Part shown: positions 15,511 through 24,828 of the stretch, one piece after another | How the letters are laid out: every line of letters begins with the position of its first letter | Numbering within the stretch: the first letter of the stretch is position 1 | Assembly: GCF_030944405.1 (NCBI RefSeq) | Contig: NZ_CP132339.1 | Coordinates: 992,001 to 1,056,000 of the forward strand | DNA length: 64,000 nt | Reading direction: 5' to 3' | From: Janthinobacterium sp. J1-1 | GTDB taxonomy: Bacteria; Pseudomonadota; Gammaproteobacteria; Burkholderiales; Burkholderiaceae_D | Made by a program: the position numbers and the translations under genes | The notes under the pieces: model-generated | Told to the model about the DNA's origin: nothing | The model's database searches: none | Seen by the model: only the letters and a program-made list of their open reading frames with translations

Positions 15511-16079
15511 TCGGCATTTTGCTGGCGGCCGGCAGGGGACGGCGTTTCGACCCCTCCGGCGTGCAGAACAAATTGCTGCAGCCGCTGGCCGAAGGGCCAT
15601 ACGCGGGTCAGGCGGTGGTGGCGGCGGCGGCCCGCAACCTGCTGGCCGCGCTGCCGCGCGTGCTGGCCGTGGTGCGCCCGGACGACACGCAGGTGGCGCG
15701 CCTGCTCGGGTCCCTGGGCTGCGAGGTGCGCGTCTGCCATGACGCCGATACGGGCATGGCGGCGTCGCTCACTTGCGCCATCGATTACGCGCGCGGCGCG
15801 CCGGGCTGGTTGATCGCGCTGGGCGACATGCCGTACGTGGCGCCGGCGACCATCGCCGCCCTGTCGCATGCGATCGGCGACGGGGCGCAGATCGCGGTGC
15901 CGGTGTGCCAGGGCCGGCGCGGCAATCCGGTAGCCTTCAGTGCCTTCCACTTGCCGCTGCTGCTGGCGCTGGACGGCGACCAGGGCGCGCGCGCCATCGT
16001 GCACAGCCATGTGGCGCGCGAAGTGGTCGTGACCGATAATGGCGTCTTGCGCGACATCGATACGCCAGACGATTTGTAA
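15507..16079 (+). CDS. MocA/MobA-like molybdenum cofactor nucleotidyltransferase
   Basis: 190 residues. The start ATG overlaps the stop of the [2Fe-2S] gene (ATGA), so the two are translationally coupled. The N-terminal NTP-binding signature reads ILLAAGRGRRFDPSGVQNKL, the consensus LAAGxxxRxGxxK with a short insertion. LGDMPYVAP carries the metal-binding Asp, followed by VPVCQGRRGNPVAFS and a C-terminal DIDTPDDL, both typical of MocA. MocA adds CMP to molybdopterin to make the cytosine dinucleotide form used by xanthine-oxidase-family enzymes, which fits the neighbour. MobA (GMP) specificity is less likely in this context. Confidence 0.85.
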   Translation: MIGILLAAGRGRRFDPSGVQNKLLQPLAEGPYAGQAVVAAAARNLLAALPRVLAVVRPDDTQVARLLGSLGCEVRVCHDADTGMAASLTCAIDYARGAPGWLIALGDMPYVAPATIAALSHAIGDGAQIAVPVCQGRRGNPVAFSAFHLPLLLALDGDQGARAIVHSHVAREVVVTDNGVLRDIDTPDDL

Positions 16080-16092
16080 TCACGAGGAAAAC

Positions 16093-17937
16093 ATGAAAAA
16101 AGCACCAGTCAAAAAAGTCATCGCCAGAGCGCCCGCCGCCGGCATCGTCTATACCATCGCCGCGCTGGACCTGGCCGGCCACCTGTTCCGCGTCAGCCTG
16201 ACAGTCAGCCAGCCGGCCGCCATCGGCCAGGTGCTGTCGCTGCCGGCCTGGATCCCGGGCAGCTACATGATCCGCGAATTTTCGCGCAATATCGTCAGCA
16301 TCCGCGCCGAATGCGGCGGCAAGGCCGTGGCGCTGGCCAAGCTCGACAAACACTCATGGCAGGCCGCGCCCTGCGACGGCGCCCTGACGGTCGAATACGA
16401 CGTGTATGCCTGGGACCTGTCGGTGCGCGCCGCCCACCTGGACCAGAACCACGGCTTTTTCAACGGCACCAGCGTCTTTTTGAGCGTGCTGGGTCAGGAA
16501 TCCGAACCGCACGAAGTGAACATCGTGCAGCCGAAGGACGCCGCCTGCAGGAACTGGCGCGTGGCCACCACCTTGCCCGAACTGAAAGCCAAGCGCTATG
16601 GCTTCGGCAGCTACCAGGCCGCCAATTACGACGAGCTGATCGACCACCCGGTGGAAATGGGCGACTTCGCGCTGGCCACTTTCAAGGCGCATGGCGTGCC
16701 GCACGATATCGTCGTCACCGGCAAGGTGCCGAACCTGGACCTCGACCGCTTGTGCCGCGACCTGAAAGCCATCTGCGAAACCCAGATCGCCTTTTTCGAG
16801 CCGAAGAGCAAAAAAGCGCCGATGGACCGCTATGTGTTCATGACCATGGCGGTGGGTGACGGCTATGGCGGGCTGGAGCACCGCGCCTCGACCGCGCTGA
16901 TCTGCGCGCGCGCCGACCTGCCGACCACGGCTTCCACCAGCGCCGAGATCGGCGACGGCTACCTGAAGTTCCTCGGCCTGTGCAGCCACGAGTATTTCCA
17001 TACCTGGAACGTCAAGCGCATCAAGCCGGCCGCGTTCGCGCCGTACCAGCTGCAGGCGGAAAGCTATACGCCGCTGCTGTGGCTGTTCGAAGGCTTTACC
17101 AGCTATTACGATGACCTGATGCTGGTGCGCGCCGGCCTGATCGACGAAGCGGCCTATTTCAAACTGCTGGGCAAGACCGTCAACAGCGTCTTGCGCGGCA
17201 GCGGCCGCACCAAGCAGAGCGTGGCCGATTCGAGTTTTGACGCCTGGGGCAAATACTACCGCCAGGACGAAAATGCGCCGAACGCCATCGTCAGCTACTA
17301 CACCAAGGGTTCGCTGATCGCGCTGGCGCTGGACCTGACCATCCGCAGCAAGTCCGGCGGCGAGCAGTCGCTCGATGACGTGATGCTGGCGCTGTGGCAG
17401 CGTTATGGCCGCGATTTCTACCAGGGTAAAGGAAACAGGAAAGGCGAAGGCCGCGGCGTGACGCCGGCCGAGGTCGAGGCGCTGTTCGATGAAATCAGCG
17501 GCAGGCGCATGAAACCGTTCTTCGAGCGCTATGTCCGCGGCACCGACGACGTGCCGCTGGCGCGCCTGCTGGCGCCGTTCGGCGTGAAATACAGCGATGC
17601 GCGCAAGAGCGAAAAACCGAGCCTGGACGTGAACCTGGCCAGCGACGCGAAACTGGCGCAAATCCACCAAGGCGGCGCCGCCCACCAGGCCGGCCTGTCG
17701 GCGGGCGATGTGCTGGTGGCGCTGGACGGCCTGCGCGTGACGGGCAGCAACCTGGACAACCTGCTGTCGCGCTATGCGGTCGGCGCACAGGTGGCCATCC
17801 ATGCGTTCCGCCGCGACGAGCTGATGACCTTTACGGCCAGCCTGCAAGGCGACCGTGTACCGAATGTCAATTTTGTTATCGTTCCGGCATCGAAAAAATT
17901 ATCGGCTTTGAAACGGCCAACGGCGCAGATGTTGTAA
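16093..17937 (+). CDS. M61-family metallopeptidase with PDZ domain (glycyl aminopeptidase type)
   Basis: 614 residues from ATG 16093 (GAGGAAA 6 bases upstream). No signal peptide is evident. An N-terminal beta domain (about 1-170, with LPAWIPGSYMIREFSRNI) precedes the gluzincin catalytic domain with zinc motif HEYFH at 299-303 in CSHEYFHTWNVKRIKP and the third ligand Glu333 in LFEGFTSYYDD. The C-terminal 90 residues form a PDZ domain (QAGLSAGDVLVALDGLRV). M61 enzymes cleave N-terminal glycine and alanine and may act on misfolded proteins. It lies 13 bases behind the MocA-like gene and probably shares its transcript. Confidence 0.93.
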   Translation: MKKAPVKKVIARAPAAGIVYTIAALDLAGHLFRVSLTVSQPAAIGQVLSLPAWIPGSYMIREFSRNIVSIRAECGGKAVALAKLDKHSWQAAPCDGALTVEYDVYAWDLSVRAAHLDQNHGFFNGTSVFLSVLGQESEPHEVNIVQPKDAACRNWRVATTLPELKAKRYGFGSYQAANYDELIDHPVEMGDFALATFKAHGVPHDIVVTGKVPNLDLDRLCRDLKAICETQIAFFEPKSKKAPMDRYVFMTMAVGDGYGGLEHRASTALICARADLPTTASTSAEIGDGYLKFLGLCSHEYFHTWNVKRIKPAAFAPYQLQAESYTPLLWLFEGFTSYYDDLMLVRAGLIDEAAYFKLLGKTVNSVLRGSGRTKQSVADSSFDAWGKYYRQDENAPNAIVSYYTKGSLIALALDLTIRSKSGGEQSLDDVMLALWQRYGRDFYQGKGNRKGEGRGVTPAEVEALFDEISGRRMKPFFERYVRGTDDVPLARLLAPFGVKYSDARKSEKPSLDVNLASDAKLAQIHQGGAAHQAGLSAGDVLVALDGLRVTGSNLDNLLSRYAVGAQVAIHAFRRDELMTFTASLQGDRVPNVNFVIVPASKKLSALKRPTAQML

Positions 17938-18092
17938 AAGCTGGTAAATGGCGGGGCAGCGTATCACTGCTATGGCAAGATTGGACCCGCCAGTAGTTTT
18001 AATACGGAGTTTCAAGGTACAATTTCTGTCGCGAAATTTATCATGCTTTTCGGCATGTTTGGCGCGACTTTTCGCCACCGTATCCGTTCCCT

Positions 18093-19289
18093 GTGAAACT
18101 CGACCCCGCCACTATTATTTTAATGTCCACTGTGATGGCGGTTGCCATGGCAGTCGTCATGTTTTCCGCACAGCGCAGCTTCCCGCTATCCGTGCGCGGC
18201 CTGCGGGACTGGGTGCTGGGCTTGTCGGGACTGATACTGGCCAGCGCCTTGTTCGCCCTGACCGGCCTGGTGCCGGAACTGATTTTGTTGCCGATTGCTA
18301 ACTCCGTTTTCCTGTGGGGCGCCGGCATGCAGATGATCGGCACGCAGCGCTTTTATGGCCAACCGCCGGGCTGGGGCCTGTTCCACGTGACCTGGCTGCT
18401 GGGCCTGGTGGTGATGCTCATCTGGCTGGTCTGGCGGCCCGACTTTCCCACCCGCGTGGCGATGTATTCCTTCCTGATGATGGCGCTGCTGTTCAACCAG
18501 GCGGTGGTCATCGCGCGCCATGGCGAGCGCCACCTGACCACCTGGCTTTTCTGCGCCTTGAGCCTGCTGCCGTCGCTGGCCTTGCTGCATCGCGGCATCA
18601 CGGCCTTGCAGGCCGGTGGTGCCGGCTATGACATCCTGCATGGCGGCCCCCATCACAGCATGTACCTGGCCATCCTGTCCTTCATGACCTTGCTGCTGCC
18701 GGTCGGTTTCATGACGGTGGCCACGCGCCAGCTGCACATGTTGCTGGAACAGCGCTCGAACCGCGATCCGCTGACGTCGGTATTGAACCGGCGCGGCTTC
18801 GGCGAAGTCCATGCCAGGGAAAGTGCACGGGCGCGGCGCGGCGGCATGCCGATCGCCGTGATGAGCATCGACCTGGATTTTTTCAAGGCCATCAATGACG
18901 TGCATGGCCATGCCGTGGGCGACCAGGTGCTGATCGACGTGGCAGCGGTGATCAGCGGCGTGCTGCGCGGCAGTGACGCGGTGGCGCGTTTCGGCGGCGA
19001 AGAATTCGTGGTGCTGCTGTCCGATAGCCAGCAGGCGCGCGCCGAACTGGTGGCGCAGCGCATCCGGCATGCGCTGCGCCAGCCGCGCGCGGTGCCGGGC
19101 TTGCCGGCCTATACGCTCAGCATCGGCATCGCCTGCCAGCGCGCGCATGGCGAAGAGCTCGACAGCCTGCTGCTGCGCTCCGACCAGGCGCTGTACCGGG
19201 CCAAGCAACTGGGGCGCGACCGTGTCGAAATCGCCGGCGATGCCAGTGTTGCCTTCGCTCTGCCGCCACCCATGAGCTTGTGCGGTTGA
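18093..19289 (+). CDS. Membrane diguanylate cyclase (GGDEF), tandem copy 1
   Basis: 398 residues. Six or seven hydrophobic helices (about 8-212) form a membrane sensor domain I cannot name, followed by a coiled linker and one GGDEF domain. The active site reads GGEEF at 301-305, an active variant, with an I-site RGSD at 292-295 for product inhibition. It makes c-di-GMP from two GTP. It starts with GTG at 18093; an ATG ten codons later is possible. The next gene is a paralogue with the same architecture, with helices matching from the RTIMLM/ATIILM start to the GFMTVATR linker. Confidence 0.92.
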   Translation: MKLDPATIILMSTVMAVAMAVVMFSAQRSFPLSVRGLRDWVLGLSGLILASALFALTGLVPELILLPIANSVFLWGAGMQMIGTQRFYGQPPGWGLFHVTWLLGLVVMLIWLVWRPDFPTRVAMYSFLMMALLFNQAVVIARHGERHLTTWLFCALSLLPSLALLHRGITALQAGGAGYDILHGGPHHSMYLAILSFMTLLLPVGFMTVATRQLHMLLEQRSNRDPLTSVLNRRGFGEVHARESARARRGGMPIAVMSIDLDFFKAINDVHGHAVGDQVLIDVAAVISGVLRGSDAVARFGGEEFVVLLSDSQQARAELVAQRIRHALRQPRAVPGLPAYTLSIGIACQRAHGEELDSLLLRSDQALYRAKQLGRDRVEIAGDASVAFALPPPMSLCG

Positions 19290-19363
19290 GAGCGCAACAT
19301 GATATTTTCCTGAAACTGGCCATAACTGAACTAAAATCATTGTAATTAATTTTTAGGCTCTGC

Positions 19364-20572
19364 ATGACTGTGGAAACACTCGATCCTCGCACCATCATGC
19401 TGATGACGACCCTGATGTGCGCGGCCATGAGTATTGTCATGTTTTCCGTGTATCGCAGCTTTCGGCGCGAAGTGGACGGCCTGGGCCACTGGTCGGCCGG
19501 CTTGCTGCTGCTGGTTTGCGCCTCCATCCTGTTTGGCACGCGCGGCACCCTGCCCGATGTCGTCTCGCTGCTGGGCGCCAATGCCAGCCTGTTGCTGGGC
19601 ATCGGCCTGTCGATGCTGGGCACGGAAAAATTCTACGGCCAGAAGCCCAGCCTGCGCTTTTATGCGCTGGCCTGCGTCCTTGGCACTGCCGGCATCGCCT
19701 GGTGGCTGCTGGTGCACAGCGATTTTTCCGTGCGCGTGGCGATTTTTTCGCTGACCGTCTTCCTGTTCTATGCGCGCCAGGCGCAGCTGGTGTGGTCGCA
19801 CGGCGAGCGGCACTTTTCGAGTTTTTTCTTCGGCGGCTTGATGCTGGTGCAAGCCGGCGTGGTGCTGACGCGCGGCGTCGCGGCGCTGTTGCAGGGCGGC
19901 GTCAGCGTGGTCGACATGCTGGCGGCGGGCACGCGCGCCAGCATGTACCTGGCGGCCGCCAATTTCATGGCGCTGCTGTTGACGGTGGCCTTCATGACGG
20001 TGGCCACGCGCCGTTTGCAAACCATACTCGAACGCCGCTCCACCCATGATCCGCTGACGCAGGTGCTGAACCGGCGCGGCTTTGGCGACGCCTACGCGCG
20101 CGAAAAGGCGAATTTGCGGCGCCACCGCCGTCCGCTGACCTTGCTCAGCATCGACCTCGATTATTTCAAGTTGATCAATGACCGCCATGGCCATGCCGTG
20201 GGCGACCAGGTGCTGGCGCATGTGGCCATGGTCATCAGCGGCGCGCTGCGCGAATCGGATTGCGTGGCGCGGTTCGGTGGCGAAGAATTCGTCGTGCTGA
20301 TGCCCGACATGGCGCCGCATCATGCGCTCAGCGCCGCCGAACGACTCCGCGGCCTGCTGTGCGCGCCGAATGGCAAGGGACTGCCGCCGTGCACCGTCAG
20401 CATAGGCGTGGCCTGCCAGGCGTCGGAACACGAAGAACTGGAGCAGCTGCTGGGGCGCGCCGACGCGGCGCTGTACCTGGCCAAGGGAAATGGCCGCGAC
20501 CGCATCGAATTCGATATCGGCGGACTCACCGCCGTGAAGTCCGAGGCGGTCGCCGGCGCCGCGGCGTCCTGA
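19364..20572 (+). CDS. Membrane diguanylate cyclase (GGDEF), tandem copy 2
   Basis: 402 residues, same layout as the gene before it: six or seven helices (about 10-215), the shared linker GFMTVATR, then GGDEF with GGEEF at 305-309 and I-site RESD at 297-300. Long stretches such as GFMTVATR, NRRGFG and HGHAVGDQVL are conserved with copy 1, while the helices have diverged more. The likely origin is a tandem duplication followed by divergence of sensing. It converges on trpC with a 3-base gap, so no room exists for a separate terminator. Confidence 0.92.
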   Translation: MTVETLDPRTIMLMTTLMCAAMSIVMFSVYRSFRREVDGLGHWSAGLLLLVCASILFGTRGTLPDVVSLLGANASLLLGIGLSMLGTEKFYGQKPSLRFYALACVLGTAGIAWWLLVHSDFSVRVAIFSLTVFLFYARQAQLVWSHGERHFSSFFFGGLMLVQAGVVLTRGVAALLQGGVSVVDMLAAGTRASMYLAAANFMALLLTVAFMTVATRRLQTILERRSTHDPLTQVLNRRGFGDAYAREKANLRRHRRPLTLLSIDLDYFKLINDRHGHAVGDQVLAHVAMVISGALRESDCVARFGGEEFVVLMPDMAPHHALSAAERLRGLLCAPNGKGLPPCTVSIGVACQASEHEELEQLLGRADAALYLAKGNGRDRIEFDIGGLTAVKSEAVAGAAAS

Positions 20573-20575
20573 GTA

Positions 20576-21376
20576 CTAGCTGAACAAACGCGCCAGTTCC
20601 ACACCGGGATCCGGTGCGCGCATGAACGCTTCGCCGACCAGGAAGCTGTGCACATTGGCCGCGCGCATGCGCTGCACGTCGGCCGTGCCGAGGATGCCGG
20701 ACTCCGTAATGATCAATTTGTCCTGCCCGATGCGTGGCAAGAGACCGATGGTGGTCTCCAGCGACGTCTCGAAGGTGCGCAGGTTGCGGTTGTTGATGCC
20801 GATCAGCGCGCTCTTGAGTTTTAAAGCCGCATCGAGTTCGGCGCCGTCGTGGCTTTCGATCAGCACGCCCATGCCCAGCTCGTGGGCGCAGGCCTCCATC
20901 TCGGCCATCAGGCCATGGTCGAGCGCGGCGACGATCAGCAAAATGCAGTCGGCGCCCATCGCGCGCGCTTCATAGATCTGGTACATGTCGACCATGAAGT
21001 CCTTGCGCAGCACGGGAATCGCGCAGGCGGCGCGTGCCTGCCGCAGGTATTCGACCGAGCCTTGAAAGAACTGCACATCGGTCAGCACCGACAGGCAGGC
21101 CGCGCCGTGCTGGGCATAGCTGGCGGCAATGTCGGCCGGGCGGAAGTCGGCGCGGATCACGCCTTTCGACGGCGAGGCCTTTTTTACTTCGGCGATGATG
21201 CCAGGTTTGCCATCGGCGATGTGCTGGCGCAGGCTCGCTTCAAAATTGCGCAGGTCGGCGCGCAGGGCGCTGTCGTTTTCCACGTCGCCACGCAGGCTGG
21301 CCAGGCTGCGGTAGGCCTTGGCCTTGGCCACTTCATCGGCTTTCACGGCCAGGATTTTATCGAGTATGTCGGACAT
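20576..21376 (-). CDS. trpC: Indole-3-glycerol phosphate synthase
   Basis: 266 residues, normal length for a monofunctional TrpC. It closes the ring of 1-(2-carboxyphenylamino)-deoxyribulose phosphate to give indole-3-glycerol phosphate, the fourth step from chorismate. Signatures: [13 protein letters not shown] carrying the catalytic lysines, [22 protein letters not shown], the phosphate-binding region [11 protein letters not shown] and ITESGI, and VGEAFM near the C terminus. It is the last gene of trpEGDC in this window; trpF, trpB and trpA are not adjacent. It starts 32 bases after trpD. Confidence 0.97.
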   Translation of the reverse strand: MSDILDKILAVKADEVAKAKAYRSLASLRGDVENDSALRADLRNFEASLRQHIADGKPGIIAEVKKASPSKGVIRADFRPADIAASYAQHGAACLSVLTDVQFFQGSVEYLRQARAACAIPVLRKDFMVDMYQIYEARAMGADCILLIVAALDHGLMAEMEACAHELGMGVLIESHDGAELDAALKLKSALIGINNRNLRTFETSLETTIGLLPRIGQDKLIITESGILGTADVQRMRAANVHSFLVGEAFMRAPDPGVELARLFS

Positions 21377-21408
21377 GATGGTCGCTATTCCATAGGTTGC
21401 GGTGAGGA

Positions 21409-22452
21409 TTACGCTTGCGCCGGGGCGCCCAGCTGCTGCGTGACGCGCACGAACTGCTCGAGTTTCGCCAGCGCCGCGCCCGAGCTGACGGCCGTGCGCG
21501 CACGCGCCAGGCCATCTTCGATCGAGCTGGCCACGCCGGCCGCATACAGCGCCGTGCCCGCGTTCAGGGCCACGATATCGGAAGCGGCGCCAGGCTCGCC
21601 GCGCAGCGCTTCCATCATCTTCGCTTTCGATTCGACCGAGTCGGCCACCTTCAGATTGCGGCTGGCGATCATCTGCAAACCAAAATCTTCCGGGTGGATT
21701 TCGTATTCGCGGATCTCGCCGTTGACCAGTTCACCCACCATGGTGCCGGCGCCCAGCGACACTTCATCCATATTGTCGCGGCCGTAGACCACGATGGCGT
21801 GCTGGGCCCCCAGGCGCTGCAGCACGCGCACCTGGATGCCGACCAGGTCGGCGTGGAACACGCCCATCAAGATGTTCGGCGCGCCGGCCGGATTGGTCAG
21901 CGGACCCAGGATATTGAAGATGGTGCGCACGCCCAGTTCGCGGCGCACCGGCGCCGCATGTTTCATGGCGGCGTGGTGGTTCGGCGCATACATGAAGCCG
22001 ATGCCGGTCTGCGCGATCGACTGGGCGATCTGCTCGGGCTGCAGGTTGATGTTGACGCCCAGCGAGTCGAGCACGTCGGCGCTGCCGGACGAGGACGAGA
22101 CGCTGCGTCCGCCATGCTTGGCCACGCGCGCGCCGGCTGCTGCCGCCACGAACATCGAGGCGGTGGAGATATTGAAAGTGTGGGCGCCGTCGCCGCCGGT
22201 GCCGACGATGTCGAGCAGGTTGGTGGTGTCGGCCATCGGCACCTTGGTGGAAAACTCGCGCATCACTTGCGCGGCGGCGGCGATTTCGCCGATGGTTTCC
22301 TTTTTCACGCGCAGGCCCATGGTCAGCGCCGCGATCATGGTGGGCGACATTTCGCCGGACATGATCTGGCGGAACAGGTACAGCATTTCGTCGTGAAAGA
22401 TTTCGCGGTGTTCGATACAGCGCAGCAGGGCTTCTTGTGGGGTGATCGGCAT
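21409..22452 (-). CDS. trpD: Anthranilate phosphoribosyltransferase
   Basis: 347 residues from the ATG at 22452, which follows GAAGGAAG; the frame is open further upstream but that part is not homologous. TrpD joins anthranilate to PRPP, the second step of the tryptophan branch. Motifs include the PRPP loop [69 protein letters not shown] and the late VYGRDNMDE. It sits between trpG and trpC, 68 bases after trpG. Confidence 0.97.
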   Translation of the reverse strand: MPITPQEALLRCIEHREIFHDEMLYLFRQIMSGEMSPTMIAALTMGLRVKKETIGEIAAAAQVMREFSTKVPMADTTNLLDIVGTGGDGAHTFNISTASMFVAAAAGARVAKHGGRSVSSSSGSADVLDSLGVNINLQPEQIAQSIAQTGIGFMYAPNHHAAMKHAAPVRRELGVRTIFNILGPLTNPAGAPNILMGVFHADLVGIQVRVLQRLGAQHAIVVYGRDNMDEVSLGAGTMVGELVNGEIREYEIHPEDFGLQMIASRNLKVADSVESKAKMMEALRGEPGAASDIVALNAGTALYAAGVASSIEDGLARARTAVSSGAALAKLEQFVRVTQQLGAPAQA

Positions 22453-22492
22453 GATGCTTCCTTCTTCAATGATGGCGCAGGAGGACACTGAG

Positions 22493-22511
22493 GGCACGCC
22501 GGGGGCGTGCC
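22493..22511 (-). repeat. GC-rich hairpin in the trpG-trpD spacer
   Basis: GGCACGCC and GGCGTGCC pair across GGG. In the direction of transcription the T-run comes before, not after, the stem, so it is not a terminator. It could stabilise or mark a processing point in the trp mRNA. Confidence 0.5.
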
Positions 22512-22520
22512 GGGAAAAAA

Positions 22521-23084
22521 TCAGCGCTCGAGAAAATTCTTCAGCAGGGCGTGGCCGTGCTCCGACAGGATCGATTCGGGGTGGAACTGCACGCCCTCGA
22601 TATCGAATTCCCGGTGGCGCACGCCCATGATTTCGCCGTCGTCCGTCCACGCCGTCACTTCCAGGCAGGAAGGCAGCGAGGCGCGTTCGATTGCCAGCGA
22701 GTGGTAACGTATCACTGTGAAGGGGGAGGGCAGGTCCTTGAAGACGCCCACGCCCGTATGCGCGATGACAGAAGTCTTGCCATGCATGACCTGCTTGGCG
22801 CGGATCACCTTGCCGCCGAATGCTTCGCCGATGGCCTGGTGGCCCAGGCAGACGCCCAGTATCGGTTTCTTGCCGGCGAAGTGTTTCAGTACCTCGACCG
22901 AAATGCCGGCCTGCGCTGGCGCCTTCGGGCCGGGCGAGATGCAGATGCGGTCCGGGTTCAGCGCCTCGATTTGTGCTATCGTGATTTCGTCGTTGCGGTA
23001 CACCCGCACGTCTTCACCCAGTTCGCCGAAATACTGCACGATGTTGTAGGTGAAGGAGTCGTAGTTGTCGATCATCAGCAGCAT
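22521..23084 (-). CDS. trpG: Anthranilate synthase component II (glutamine amidotransferase)
   Basis: 187 residues from the ATG at 23084, where GGGGAG lies 8 bases upstream and the protein begins [14 protein letters not shown] as in the family. The class-I amidotransferase Cys is C79 in [11 protein letters not shown] and the His-Glu pair is in GVQFHPES. It supplies ammonia from glutamine to TrpE and, in many bacteria, also to PabB for folate. It begins one base after the trpE stop codon, so the two subunits are translated together. Confidence 0.96.
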   Translation of the reverse strand: MLLMIDNYDSFTYNIVQYFGELGEDVRVYRNDEITIAQIEALNPDRICISPGPKAPAQAGISVEVLKHFAGKKPILGVCLGHQAIGEAFGGKVIRAKQVMHGKTSVIAHTGVGVFKDLPSPFTVIRYHSLAIERASLPSCLEVTAWTDDGEIMGVRHREFDIEGVQFHPESILSEHGHALLKNFLER

Positions 23085-23085
23085 C

Positions 23086-24582
23086 TTAAAACTCCCCATC
23101 CAGGCCATCTTGTACTTGTTCGGCGGCGCGCAGCACGGCGCGCGCCTTGTTTTCGGTTTCCTGCCATTCCATTTCCGGGATCGAGTCGGCCACGATGCCG
23201 GCGGCCGCCTGCACGTACAGCATGCCGTCCTTGATCACGCCGGTGCGAATGGCGATCGCCACGTCCATCTCGCCGCCAAACGACAGGTAGCCGCAGGCGC
23301 CGCCATAGATGCCGCGCTTGGTGATTTCCAGTTCGTCGATCACTTCCATGGCGCGCACTTTCGGCGCGCCGGTCAGGGTGCCGGCCGGGAAGGTGGCGCG
23401 CAGCACGTCGAGGTTGGACAGGCCGTCTTTCAGGGTGCCTTCCACGTTCGAGACGATGTGCTGCACATGCGAGTATTTTTCGATCACCATGCGGTCGGTG
23501 ACCTGCACGCTGCCCGTCGTCGCAATGCGGCCGATGTCGTTGCGCGCCAGGTCGATCAGCATCACGTGTTCGGCGATCTCTTTCGGATCGGCCAGCAGTT
23601 CGGCGGACAGTTCCGCGTCGCGCTCGGGCGTGGCGCCGCGCGGACGCGTGCCGGCGATCGGGCGCAGGGTCACTTTCTTGCCGCCGTCCGGCGTGGTCTC
23701 GTTGCGCACCAAAATCTCGGGCGAAGCGCCGATGATCTGCATGTCGCCGAAGTTATAGAAGTACATGTATGGCGACGGATTCAGCGAACGCAGCGCGCGG
23801 TACAGGGTCAGCGGAGAGTCAACGTAAGGCTTGCGGATGCGCTGGCCGATCTGCACCTGCATCAAATCGCCCGCCATCACGTATTCATGCGCCCTGGCGA
23901 CCGCCTTCAGGTAGTCTTCTTTCGAGAAATCGCGGATGGTTTCGGTGCGCACCGAGCTGCTGGTGACGGGGGCGTCGACGCCGCGGCGCAGCATCATGCG
24001 CAGGTCTTTCAGGCGCTGGCGCGCTTTGCTGAAGGACTCGGGCTGGGTGGTGTCGGCATAGACGATCAGATACAGTTTGCCGGACAGGTTGTCGATCACG
24101 GCCAGTTCTTCGGTCACCATCAGCTGGATATCGGGCAGGCCCAGGTCGTCTTTCGGCGCACCGCCGGCCAGCTTTTTCTCGATATGGCGCACCGTGTCGT
24201 AGCCGAAGTAGCCGGCCAGGCCGCCGCAGAAACGCGGCATGCCGGGGCGCAGCGCCACCTTGAAACGCGACTGGTACTGTTCGATGAAGTCGAGCGGATT
24301 GCCTTCGTGCACCTCGATCACGGCGCCGTTCTTGACGATCTCGGTGCGGTTGCCAAACGTGCGCAGCACGGTGGTGGCGGGCAGGCCGATGAACGAAAAA
24401 CGTCCGAAGCGTTCGCCGCCGACGACCGATTCGAGCAGAAAGGTGTTCTTGCCGCCCTGCTGGGTCTGCGCCAGTTTCAGGTACAAGGTGAGCGGGGTTT
24501 CCAGGTCGGCGAAGGCTTCCGCGATCAATGGGATGCGGTTATAGCCTTGCTGGGCCAGCGATTTGAATTCGAGTTCGGTCAT
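23086..24582 (-). CDS. trpE: Anthranilate synthase component I
   Basis: 498 residues from the ATG at 24582 (GGAGAG upstream; MTELEFKSL). TrpE turns chorismate and ammonia into anthranilate and is the committed, feedback-inhibited step. The N-terminal domain has the tryptophan-binding element LLES (family LLxS). The C-terminal chorismate-binding domain shows [64 protein letters not shown] and the end motif [14 protein letters not shown]. Expression is probably set by the attenuator at 24638-24786 just upstream. Confidence 0.97.
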   Translation of the reverse strand: MTELEFKSLAQQGYNRIPLIAEAFADLETPLTLYLKLAQTQQGGKNTFLLESVVGGERFGRFSFIGLPATTVLRTFGNRTEIVKNGAVIEVHEGNPLDFIEQYQSRFKVALRPGMPRFCGGLAGYFGYDTVRHIEKKLAGGAPKDDLGLPDIQLMVTEELAVIDNLSGKLYLIVYADTTQPESFSKARQRLKDLRMMLRRGVDAPVTSSSVRTETIRDFSKEDYLKAVARAHEYVMAGDLMQVQIGQRIRKPYVDSPLTLYRALRSLNPSPYMYFYNFGDMQIIGASPEILVRNETTPDGGKKVTLRPIAGTRPRGATPERDAELSAELLADPKEIAEHVMLIDLARNDIGRIATTGSVQVTDRMVIEKYSHVQHIVSNVEGTLKDGLSNLDVLRATFPAGTLTGAPKVRAMEVIDELEITKRGIYGGACGYLSFGGEMDVAIAIRTGVIKDGMLYVQAAAGIVADSIPEMEWQETENKARAVLRAAEQVQDGLDGEF

Positions 24583-24637
24583 GTGTCTCTCCATGCCGCA
24601 GGGGTGCAAGTGTGCACAGCGCCCGCAGTGGGTTATC

Positions 24638-24672
24638 AAAAAACCTGTCGCATGCAAGCGTGCACACGACAG
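24638..24672 (-). terminator. trp operon attenuator terminator
   Basis: On the minus strand CTGTCGTGTGCA (24672-24661) pairs with TGCATGCGACAG (24656-24645) as a continuous 12-bp stem with two G-U pairs and a CGCT loop, followed by GTTTTTTG. It lies 21 bases after the stop of the Trp-rich leader peptide and 56 bases before trpE. An upstream CGTACGA (24684-24678) can instead pair with TCGTGTG in the left arm, which would form an antiterminator. Confidence 0.85.
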
Positions 24673-24693
24673 CAATCATCGTACGGCTCGGCC

Positions 24694-24786
24694 TCAGGCC
24701 TGCCAGGATTGCCAGCGTCGCCAAAGCCAGGCCTCAATCGAGCCGGTTTGGGTGACATTGTGTTTTTTGATGAGAAACGTGTTCAC
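24694..24786 (-). CDS. trpL: trp leader peptide with four Trp codons
   Basis: A 30-codon frame on the minus strand, from a GTG at 24786 to TGA at 24696-24694, ends in A-W-L-W-R-R-W-Q-S-W-Q-A-stop: four Trp codons within nine residues, a density very unlikely by chance. It is followed at once by a G+C-rich stretch able to fold with the leader (GGCTCG with CGAGCC), then by an intrinsic terminator, the arrangement of a classical trp attenuator. Ribosomes stalling at the Trp codons when charged tRNA-Trp is scarce would favour antitermination and trpE expression. The start is uncertain: no ribosome-binding site precedes the GTG, and no in-frame ATG exists after the gph stop. Confidence 0.75.
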   Translation of the reverse strand: MNTFLIKKHNVTQTGSIEAWLWRRWQSWQA

Positions 24787-24828
24787 GATAAGGTGTTGGG
24801 TTTGGTCAGTATGCGGTTGAGTGTCGAA

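Noticed and set aside
22493..22511. Terminator between trpG and trpD
   Set aside because: The T-run is on the wrong side of the stem for the minus-strand transcript, so it is listed only as a hairpin.
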